Source: an uncultured bacterium (lineage in GTDB: Bacteria; Bacillota_I; Bacilli_A; RFN20; CAG-826). From it: DNA of 6,527 nucleotides. Under the pieces are notes generated by a model. It saw nothing but the letters and a program-made list of their open reading frames with translations. It was not told the origin of the DNA and did no database searches. The stretch is from the NCBI GenBank assembly GCA_949290725.1, contig CASEST010000006.1, positions 1-6,527 of the forward strand, in the 5' to 3' direction. Of this stretch, positions 1 to 5,899 are shown piece by piece. Within the stretch, counting starts at the first letter, position 1; every line of letters starts with the position of its first letter. A program made the position numbers and the translations under genes.

Positions 1-1
1 C

Positions 2-550
2 TTTCCAAATGTTTTTCAACCTACTGCTCCTACTTTTTTAGAAGCAATTCCAAATCCATTTACTAATTTAGCAATTCCTCTTTCAATTGCTTTGGTTACT
101 TTTTTTATTACCCATTACACCGCAATTAAATGGAAAAAATGGAGATATTTTGAAAGATATGTCGAACCATTCCCATTCTTTTTGCCAATAAATTTAGTCA
201 CTATGTGGTCATCAGTATTATCTTTGACCTTACGTTTATTCGGTAACGCTTTAGCTGGATATTGTATTATCACATTGATTTATGTTGGATTAGGAACCGC
301 TATTCCACCTGATGGAAGCTATTTTGGTTTCTTTATCGATCCATTAATCGCTCCAATAGCTCATCTATATTTCGACATTTTTGATGGATTAATCCAACTT
401 GCGGTCTTCTGTATGCTAACAATGATAAATGTAGCTAATGAATATATGTCACCAGAAGAATTCAAAGAAGCTAAATTAGAAAAACAAAAGGCTAAAGAAA
501 GAAAATTGGCCAAGAAGAAAGAAAAATTACTTAAAAAACAAGGCATTTAA
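2..550 (+). CDS. atpB: F1Fo-ATP synthase Fo subunit a (5'-partial)
   Basis: Subunit a forms the stator half-channels that deliver ions to the c-ring in the membrane. Only the last 182 residues are in the window; the frame is open from position 2 back to the edge, so the N-terminus lies upstream. The family signature with the essential channel arginine is present (SLTLRLFGN; Arg codon 233-235, fragment residue 78), preceded by the usual EPFPFFLPINL stretch. The last membrane helix carries FDGLIQLAVFCMLTM, with the conserved Gln at fragment residue 132. Several hydrophobic helices are visible (about residues 23-40, 57-75, 78-100, 105-122 and 125-145). Against E. coli, the Glu196 position reads Thr (200-202), the Glu219 position Tyr (260-262), and the His245 position Asp (374-376), by hand alignment. 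The protein ends in an unusual Lys/Glu-rich tail of about 33 residues (449-547). It is followed by 51 bases and then atpE. Identity is certain; the start is not visible. Confidence 0.97.
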   Translation, partial: FPNVFQPTAPTFLEAIPNPFTNLAIPLSIALVTFFITHYTAIKWKKWRYFERYVEPFPFFLPINLVTMWSSVLSLTLRLFGNALAGYCIITLIYVGLGTAIPPDGSYFGFFIDPLIAPIAHLYFDIFDGLIQLAVFCMLTMINVANEYMSPEEFKEAKLEKQKAKERKLAKKKEKLLKKQGI

Positions 551-588
551 TTATAAATCTAACGATTTTAAAAACATAAATAAAATAG

Positions 589-595
589 AAAGGAG
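589..595 (+). promoter_or_regulatory. Strong Shine-Dalgarno for atpE
   Basis: AAAGGAG lies six bases before the atpE ATG. The 51-base gap 551-601 is otherwise AT-rich, with no promoter or hairpin I can support. It is among the strongest ribosome sites in the window, which fits the need for about ten or more c subunits per enzyme from one mRNA; that functional link is inference. Confidence 0.8.
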
Positions 596-601
596 AAATA
601 T

Positions 602-814
602 ATGAATTTTATCGGTTTAGGAATTGCTTGTATCGCAATGGGACTTGCTGCAATCGGGGAAGGTTGGGCAGTTAGTAAAGGAATGGAAGGAATTGGAAGA
701 AATCCATCTTCTGCAAAAGATATCCGTACTACTATGATTATCGGTTTAGGATTAATCGAGTCTATCGCTATTTATATTCTTGTTGTCGCAATCTTAATGG
801 CTTTCGTTATTTAA
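602..814 (+). CDS. atpE: F1Fo-ATP synthase Fo subunit c (rotor ring, possible Na+ type)
   Basis: Subunit c is a two-helix hairpin; a ring of copies carries the coupling ion past subunit a and turns the shaft. The 70-residue product has helix 1 (about 2-28), the conserved polar loop GRNP (32-35) that contacts gamma and epsilon, and helix 2 (about 43-68). The essential helix-2 carboxylate is Glu53 (758-760) in LIESIAIY. By alignment on RNP/RQP with the Na+-type c of Ilyobacter tartaricus, Gln32 becomes Glu20 (659-661), Glu65 becomes Glu53, Ser66 becomes Ser54, Thr67 becomes Ile55 and Tyr70 becomes Tyr58. A second carboxylate plus Glu-Ser resembles the two-carboxylate Na+ motif of Fusobacterium nucleatum. 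The helix-1 glycine motif is partly degenerate (Leu15, Ala17, Gly19, Gly21). The protein is shorter than E. coli c (79 residues) and has no cleavable leader. Identity is certain; ion specificity is inferred. Confidence 0.98.
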   Translation: MNFIGLGIACIAMGLAAIGEGWAVSKGMEGIGRNPSSAKDIRTTMIIGLGLIESIAIYILVVAILMAFVI

Positions 815-830
815 TTAAGAGGAAAATATT

Positions 831-1427
831 ATGAAGAGCAAAAAATTAAAAATATTACTTTTTACATTATTTAGCTCATTAACTTTGACCTCTTGCGATA
901 CCGAAGAAATCGGCGATCGTATTTCAACCGTTATTAATGAGATGCTCCCTAATTTATGGGTAACCTTAATGCAATTAGGCTTATTCCTTTTGGTGGTTAT
1001 TTTATTCTTAGTTTTCGCTTATAAACCTTTAAAAAAGAAATTAAAACAAAGAAGCGATTATATTGAGAAAAACATTAAAGAAAGCGAAGAATTTAAACAA
1101 GAAGCTTTAGAAAATGTAAAAAAGAGCCAAGAAATTATTGCTGAAAGCGAAAAACATGCTGGCGATATTATTCAAAATGCTCAAAAAACTGCTGAAAATA
1201 AAGCAAGCCAATTTGAAATGGAACTAGCTTCAACATTAGAAAAACAAAGACAACAAGCCCATAAAGATATTGAAGCAGAAAGAAGAAAAATGATTAAAGA
1301 AGCTCAAGAAGAAATTGTTGATGCTGCTTTGACTACTTCTAAAGAAATCTTACAAAGAGAAATTACAAAAGAAGACAATGATAAATTTGTCAATGATTTT
1401 ATCAATGAATTAACTGAAGGAAAATAG
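831..1427 (+). CDS. atpF: F1Fo-ATP synthase Fo subunit b with lipoprotein signal peptide
   Basis: Subunit b is the peripheral stalk that holds the F1 head still against the turning rotor. The 198-residue product begins with a basic then hydrophobic segment (MKSKKLKILLF, to about residue 18) ending in a lipobox LTSC, with Cys22 (894-896) as the predicted lipidated residue. After a polar stretch, a membrane helix spans about 43-64, followed by the family motif YKPLKKKLKQR (64-74) and a long charged coiled coil (about 75-170) with many Glu, Lys and Gln. Mature length after Cys22 is 177 residues, normal for b. The start ATG is supported by AAGAGGA (817-823) seven bases upstream, and starting any later would lose the leader. 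Lipoprotein b is known from Mycoplasma pneumoniae; most bacterial b subunits lack a signal peptide. It sits 16 bases after atpE and 7 before atpH. Confidence 0.97.
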   Translation: MKSKKLKILLFTLFSSLTLTSCDTEEIGDRISTVINEMLPNLWVTLMQLGLFLLVVILFLVFAYKPLKKKLKQRSDYIEKNIKESEEFKQEALENVKKSQEIIAESEKHAGDIIQNAQKTAENKASQFEMELASTLEKQRQQAHKDIEAERRKMIKEAQEEIVDAALTTSKEILQREITKEDNDKFVNDFINELTEGK

Positions 1428-1434
1428 TATCTAA

Positions 1435-2013
1435 ATGATTAATAAAGATGAGGAAATAAAAAAAGTCGCTGAAGGCTTTTATCAAAACGCTTACGAAAAT
1501 AACTTAGTAACTTTATATCAAGAAAATTTAAAATTTTTAGTTTGGAATTTTAAAAAGAATCCTGAATATTTTAGATTTTTATGTTCTCCTTTCGTTGATT
1601 ATAAAGATAAAGTTTCTTCTTTAGATGAAACTTTTAAAGATGTTATCATTCCTGAAATCTTGCTATTTTCTAAAATTTTAATCGAGCGCAAATTAATTAT
1701 AAATATTGAAGAAATCTCGAATATTTTCGAATCTTTAGCTATTAAAGATCGCAATATTTTAGAAGGAGTAATCTATACGCCTTTTGAATTAAGCAAAGAG
1801 CAAATCGATCGATTAAGTGAAGCTTTTTATAAAAAAATAAACCAGAAAGTTCTATTAAAACAAATTGAAGATAAATCGTTAATTGCGGGAATAAGAGTCT
1901 TAATTGATGGAACTTTATATGAATTAAGCGTTTCTTCACGTTTAGAAGATTTTAAAGATGGCTTAGTTAAAAGATTGACTGATAAAAAAATGGAGGAAAG
2001 CAATAATGGATAA
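1435..2013 (+). CDS. atpH: F1Fo-ATP synthase F1 subunit delta
   Basis: Delta caps the alpha3beta3 head and binds the C-terminal end of the b dimer, completing the stator. The 192-residue length is slightly above the usual 175-180. The N-terminal helical bundle (about 1-110) starts with VAEGFYQNAY, matching the family pattern, and contains LLFSKILIERKLI (76-88), the usual 'LL...R' helix. The C-terminal part has the diagnostic DKSLIAGIRVLIDGTLYELSVSSRL (about 146-170, the family's D-SLIGGI motif with Ala for the first Gly). The start is seven bases after the atpF stop. The nearest purine-rich site (AAGG, 1417-1420) is 14 bases away, so initiation probably depends on ribosomes arriving from atpF. 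The 3' end overlaps atpA by 8 bases. Delta diverges quickly, but motif, length and position agree. Confidence 0.95.
   Translation: MINKDEEIKKVAEGFYQNAYENNLVTLYQENLKFLVWNFKKNPEYFRFLCSPFVDYKDKVSSLDETFKDVIIPEILLFSKILIERKLIINIEEISNIFESLAIKDRNILEGVIYTPFELSKEQIDRLSEAFYKKINQKVLLKQIEDKSLIAGIRVLIDGTLYELSVSSRLEDFKDGLVKRLTDKKMEESNNG
1992..1996 (+). promoter_or_regulatory. Shine-Dalgarno for atpA inside atpH
   Basis: GGAGG sits nine bases before the atpA ATG and within the last codons of atpH. It supports the overlapping start at 2006 rather than a later one, and means atpA can recruit ribosomes directly as well as by reinitiation. Confidence 0.8.
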
Positions 2014-3562
2014 TAAAAATTTAAACTCCCTTTCCGAAATAATTAAAGACGAAATTAATAAATACGAACATAAATTAAATACCGCTAATGTCGGTCAAGT
2101 TGTTAGTGTCGGTGACAATATTGCTACTATTTATGGATTAGACGATTCGATGTATGGAGAATTAATTTCTTTTGATAACGATTCTTATGGAATGGTTATG
2201 AATATTGAAGAAGATTCAATTGGCGTCGCTCTTTTTGGAAGAGAAATCGCTATAAAAGAAGGTGATATTTGCCAAAGAACTGGCCGTGTCGTTTCTATCC
2301 CAGTTGGCGATATGTTATTAGGCCGTGTAGTCAATGCTTTAGGCGAAGCAATTGATGGTAAAGGTGAAATTAAAAGCGATGAATATCGCCCTAGTGAAAT
2401 GAATGCTCCTGAAATTATGGATCGTCAAACAGTTAATCAACCATTAGAAACCGGTATTAAGGCTATCGATTCTATGATTCCAATCGGAAAAGGTCAAAGA
2501 GAATTGATTATCGGCGATCGCCAAACCGGAAAAACTGCCTTAGCTATTGATACTATCATCAACCAAAAAGGGAAAGATGTAATTTGTGTTTATTGTTCAA
2601 TTGGCCAAAAAAATTCCTCTTTAGCTCAAATAGTTGAAAGGCTAAAAAGATTTGACGCTTTAAAATATACAGTTATTGTTTCAGCTAGTGCAGCTGAACC
2701 ATCTCCAATGCAATATTTAGCTCCTTATAGCGCTACTTCAATTGCTGAATATTGGATGCATAAAGGTAAGAACGTATTAATAGTTTATGATGATTTATCT
2801 AAACATGCGGTTGCATATAGAACACTTCTTCTTTTATTAAGAAGATCTCCAGGTAGAGAAGCTTATCCTGGTGATATTTTCTATATTCACTCACGTTTAT
2901 TAGAAAGATCTTGTCGTTTATCTAATGAATTAGGCGGTGGATCTTTAACTGCCTTGCCAATCGTAGAAACTCAAGCTGGAGATATTTCAGCCTATATTCC
3001 AACAAATATAATCTCCATTACCGATGGACAATTGTTTTTAAATTCAGATATGTTCAATTCTGGCCAACGTCCAGCAATTGACTCAGGATTATCTGTTAGC
3101 CGTGTCGGTTCTTCAGCTCAATATAAAGTGATGAAGAAGATTTCAAAAGATTTAAGAATGGAACTTGCAAACTACCATGAAATGTTAGATTTCTCAAGAT
3201 TTGGTAGCGACTTAGATAAATCAACGCAAAAAATATTAACGCATGGCGCTGTATTATTAGAAACTTTAAAGCAAAAACAATATATGCCATTATCTATTGC
3301 TCAAGAGGTTGTAGATATATTTGTTGCTCAATCTGGTGCAATTGATGATGTTCCTATCGATAAAATCCATAATGTTTTAAAGTTACTTGATAATTCAATA
3401 GTCTCTAAAACTAATAATGTTTATAAAAATATCAATGAAACTTTAGAATTTAGTGATTCAGATAAAGAATTTGTTCTTTCTTTACTTGAAACTATTAAAA
3501 ATGCTGTTTTAAAAACTAACGAATCAAAAAATATTAATGATATAGACTACACTGATAAGTAA
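2006..3562 (+). CDS. atpA: F1Fo-ATP synthase F1 subunit alpha
   Basis: Alpha carries the non-catalytic nucleotide sites and completes the catalytic sites on beta. The 518-residue length is typical (about 500-515). Domains in order: N-terminal helix and beta-barrel (1-95, with NVGQVVSVGDNIATIYGLD), nucleotide-binding domain with Walker A GDRQTGKT (170-177) and Walker B VLIVYDDL (257-264), the alpha/beta signature PAIDSGLSVS (356-365), and a helical C-terminal domain with VDIFVAQSGAIDDV. The arginine that reaches into the beta catalytic site is Arg366 (E. coli Arg376), in SVSRVGSSAQ. The segment EPSPMQYLAPYSATSIAEYW (231-250) is also classic. The last ~35 residues are Asn/Lys/Ser-rich and poorly conserved. 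The start overlaps the atpH stop by 8 bases. No essential residue appears lost. Confidence 0.99.
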   Translation: MDNKNLNSLSEIIKDEINKYEHKLNTANVGQVVSVGDNIATIYGLDDSMYGELISFDNDSYGMVMNIEEDSIGVALFGREIAIKEGDICQRTGRVVSIPVGDMLLGRVVNALGEAIDGKGEIKSDEYRPSEMNAPEIMDRQTVNQPLETGIKAIDSMIPIGKGQRELIIGDRQTGKTALAIDTIINQKGKDVICVYCSIGQKNSSLAQIVERLKRFDALKYTVIVSASAAEPSPMQYLAPYSATSIAEYWMHKGKNVLIVYDDLSKHAVAYRTLLLLLRRSPGREAYPGDIFYIHSRLLERSCRLSNELGGGSLTALPIVETQAGDISAYIPTNIISITDGQLFLNSDMFNSGQRPAIDSGLSVSRVGSSAQYKVMKKISKDLRMELANYHEMLDFSRFGSDLDKSTQKILTHGAVLLETLKQKQYMPLSIAQEVVDIFVAQSGAIDDVPIDKIHNVLKLLDNSIVSKTNNVYKNINETLEFSDSDKEFVLSLLETIKNAVLKTNESKNINDIDYTDK

Positions 3563-3569
3563 TTAATTT

Positions 3570-4415
3570 ATGGCTCAATCATTATTAACTGTTCGAAAAA
3601 GAATACAAACTGTTCAATCAATTAAAAAAATAACCAAAGCGATGAAGCTTATTGCTTCGAGCCGTTATTCTAAATTGAAAGAAACTTACGATATGAATAC
3701 TAATTATATCGATTCTTTAAGAGACGCTATGAAAATGTGCCTTAAATATGTTGATTATGAAAAGGGGAAATTACCTACTTGTTTAATTCAAAATCCAGGT
3801 GATAAAAAATTATATATTTTCGTAACACCAACTTTAGGCTTATGTGGTGCCTATTATTATAATCTTGAAAAATTGGCTAAAAAAACAATTAATCAAGAAG
3901 ATGATTGTATCTTCATTGGTCAAAGAGGTTATAAACATTTTAAAAATAAAGTAAGGTTAGCTATTACTGATTATATTGATTTATTAGAGAATCTTACTTT
4001 AGAAAATGTCAATTCTTTTCGCCATTTTTTAGATAATTTATATCGCGAAAATAGCTACTCAGCAATTTATATAATCTATACTAAATATATAAATTCGATG
4101 TCAACCACTGCCACTATTGAAAGATTATTGCCTTTAAGAGGGGTGAGAAATCTTCCAGATTCAAAAGAACCGCTTTTTGAGGGCGGTTCGATTAAAGTTG
4201 CGGATTTAATCGTTCCACATTATCTTGATGCTTTGATCTATCGATACTTATTAGAATCGGAAATAAGCGAACAAACATCAAGAAAAAATTCGATGGAGAA
4301 CGCTACTTCTTCAGCTGATAATTTAATTTATCGTCTTAGACTTGATTATAACAAATTAAGACAACAAAAAATTACTCAAGAAATTACTGAAATTGTTTCA
4401 GGAAGTAATAATTAA
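3570..4415 (+). CDS. atpG: F1Fo-ATP synthase F1 subunit gamma
   Basis: Gamma is the central shaft; its two terminal helices form a coiled coil inside the alpha3beta3 head and its globular part sits on the c-ring. The 281-residue length is normal. The N-terminal helix has the family pattern RKRIQTVQSIKKITKAMKLI (9-28), and the C-terminal helix has SEISEQTSRKNSMENATSSA (230-249) and YNKLRQQKITQEITEIVSG (260-278), close to the PROSITE-type gamma signature. In the middle, GLCGAYYYNL (90-99) matches the family GLCGG-N motif, but the Asp-Arg that usually precedes it (S/T-D-R-GLCG) reads P-T-L. The gene starts seven bases after atpA with no clear Shine-Dalgarno, so translational coupling is likely. 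Cysteine or chloroplast-type redox insertions are absent. It contains a GC-rich inverted repeat at 4167-4189. Confidence 0.98.
   Translation: MAQSLLTVRKRIQTVQSIKKITKAMKLIASSRYSKLKETYDMNTNYIDSLRDAMKMCLKYVDYEKGKLPTCLIQNPGDKKLYIFVTPTLGLCGAYYYNLEKLAKKTINQEDDCIFIGQRGYKHFKNKVRLAITDYIDLLENLTLENVNSFRHFLDNLYRENSYSAIYIIYTKYINSMSTTATIERLLPLRGVRNLPDSKEPLFEGGSIKVADLIVPHYLDALIYRYLLESEISEQTSRKNSMENATSSADNLIYRLRLDYNKLRQQKITQEITEIVSGSNN
4167..4189. repeat. GC-rich inverted repeat inside atpG
   Basis: GAACCGC (4167-4173) and GCGGTTC (4183-4189) are perfect reverse complements around a 9-base spacer. On the - strand the second arm is followed by TTTT (complement of 4163-4166), giving the look of a small intrinsic terminator for antisense RNA. 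It lies in codons for EPLFEGGSI, so protein coding may explain it alone. Confidence 0.4.
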
Positions 4416-4422
4416 AAGGAGG
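4414..4422 (+). promoter_or_regulatory. Strong Shine-Dalgarno for atpD overlapping the atpG stop
   Basis: AAAAGGAGG starts inside the atpG TAA (4413-4415) and ends four bases before the atpD ATG. The match to the anti-Shine-Dalgarno is the best in the window, although the spacing is slightly short. It fixes the atpD start at 4427 and so supports the extended beta N-terminus. Confidence 0.85.
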
Positions 4423-4426
4423 AAAT

Positions 4427-5899
4427 ATGATCAAAGTATATAAATTTAATGAAAAGAAAAAAGAAGCCGATTTTGGTTATATTGTCCAAGCTATCGGTCC
4501 GGTAGTAGATGTCCGTTTTACTGATGGTTTAATTCCTTCTTTAAGAACTGCTTTAACAGTAGAATTTACAAATCAAAACGTAACACATAATTTAGTTTTA
4601 GAAGTTTCTCAAGATGTTGGACATGATACAGTAAGATGCATCGCAATGGGTCCAACTGAAGGTATTAGAAAAAACTTAAAAGTAATAAACACTCATGAAC
4701 CGATTAAAGTTCCGGTTGGCCACGAAGTATTAGGAAGAATGTTTTCTGTATTAGGCAAACCAATTGATCGTTTAGGTGATTTTAAAGCGAGCGAAATGCA
4801 TTCAATCTATAACACTCCACCTTCTTTTGAAGAGCAACCAACCTATTCTCAAGTCTTCGAGACCGGAATTAAGGTTTTAGATTTATTATGCCCATATCTA
4901 AAGGGTGGTAAAGTCGGACTTTTTGGCGGTGCCGGTGTTGGTAAGACCACTTTGATTCAAGAATTAATTCATAATATTTCTAATGCTGGAGGTACATCTA
5001 TTTTTGCTGGAGTAGGTGAAAGAAGCAGAGAAGGTAACGATTTATATAACGAAATGAAAGAAAGCGGCGTTTTAAAAAATACTGCTTTAGTTTTTGGACA
5101 AATGAACGAATCTCCAGGAGTTAGAATGCGAGCCCCATTATCCGCCTTAACAATGGCTGAATGGTTTAGAGATGTTGCTCATCAAGATGTTTTGCTATTT
5201 ATTGATAATATTTTCCGTTTTACTCAAGCTGGAAGTGAAGTCAGCGCTCTATTAGGAAGAATGCCTTCTGCTGTCGGTTATCAACCAACATTAGCTACCG
5301 AGATGGGAGAACTTCAAGAAAGAATCGCTTCAACTAGAGATGGTTCAATCACTTCAATACAAGCCGTTTATGTTCCTGCAGATGATTTAACCGATCCAGC
5401 ACCAGCCACTACTTTTGCTCATTTAGATGCAAAAACAGTTTTAGATAGAAATACGGCTGCTTTAGGAATATATCCTGCAGTTGATCCACTCGAATCCTCA
5501 TCAAATATTCTTGATCCAAATATCGTTGGAAAAAGACATTATAATGTCGCTAGAAGAATTCAAGCCACTTTACAAAGATATAAGGATTTACAAGATATTA
5601 TTGCAATTTTAGGAATTGATGAATTAAGCGATGAAGATAAATTAACTGTTGCAAGAGCTAGAAGAATTAGAAACTTTTTATCTCAGCCTTTTTATGTTGC
5701 TGAAGCTTTTTTAGGTACGCCTGGAAAATATGTAAAATTAGAAGATACCATTTCTTCTTTTGAAAGAATATTAAATGGAGAAGGTGATAATCTTTTAGAA
5801 AATGCCTTTTTATATGTTGGTACCTTTGATGAAGTAATTGCTAAAGATAAAAAATTACGCGATGAAAGTAAAATTATTAATGAAGTAAAAAATGGATAA
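4427..5899 (+). CDS. atpD: F1Fo-ATP synthase F1 subunit beta (catalytic)
   Basis: Beta carries the sites where ADP and phosphate become ATP. The 490-residue product has the N-terminal barrel (IVQAIGPVVDVRF, 19-31), Walker A GGAGVGKT (167-174), catalytic Glu198 and neighbouring Arg199 in GVGERSREGNDLY (195-207), Walker B LLFIDNIFRF with Asp260, Tyr349 and the signature PAVDPLESSS (350-359), and the C-terminal gamma-contact loop DELSDEDKL (398-406; the usual form is DELSEEDKL). All catalytic residues known from the E. coli and mitochondrial enzymes appear present. The N-terminus is about 12 residues longer than in most homologues and basic (MIKVYKFNEKKKEADFG); the start is supported by a strong ribosome site four bases upstream and no alternative ATG lies near the conserved IVQ. 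The 3' end overlaps atpC by 8 bases. Confidence 0.99.
   Translation: MIKVYKFNEKKKEADFGYIVQAIGPVVDVRFTDGLIPSLRTALTVEFTNQNVTHNLVLEVSQDVGHDTVRCIAMGPTEGIRKNLKVINTHEPIKVPVGHEVLGRMFSVLGKPIDRLGDFKASEMHSIYNTPPSFEEQPTYSQVFETGIKVLDLLCPYLKGGKVGLFGGAGVGKTTLIQELIHNISNAGGTSIFAGVGERSREGNDLYNEMKESGVLKNTALVFGQMNESPGVRMRAPLSALTMAEWFRDVAHQDVLLFIDNIFRFTQAGSEVSALLGRMPSAVGYQPTLATEMGELQERIASTRDGSITSIQAVYVPADDLTDPAPATTFAHLDAKTVLDRNTAALGIYPAVDPLESSSNILDPNIVGKRHYNVARRIQATLQRYKDLQDIIAILGIDELSDEDKLTVARARRIRNFLSQPFYVAEAFLGTPGKYVKLEDTISSFERILNGEGDNLLENAFLYVGTFDEVIAKDKKLRDESKIINEVKNG

Noticed and set aside
361..546. Short - strand open frame opposite atpB
   Set aside because: It mirrors the Lys/Glu-rich atpB tail (giving Phe/Leu/Ser) and has no independent support.
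92..550. A 152-residue protein starting at TTG 92
   Set aside because: The frame is open upstream to position 2 with subunit a-like sequence, so TTG 92 is an internal Leu codon of atpB.
1803..1814. AATCGATCGATT, a 12-bp palindrome in atpH
   Set aside because: One or two such palindromes are expected by chance in 6.5 kb, and it lies within coding sequence.
1742..1939. Short - strand open frame opposite atpH
   Set aside because: Low-complexity shadow of an AT-rich gene, with no recognisable domain.
2513..2522. GGCGATCGCC, a 10-bp palindrome like the cyanobacterial HIP1 element
   Set aside because: It encodes the Gly-Asp-Arg of Walker A in atpA and is not repeated in full in the window; chance plus coding explains it.
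3096..3290. Short - strand open frame opposite atpA
   Set aside because: Shadow of highly conserved alpha coding sequence, with no recognisable domain.
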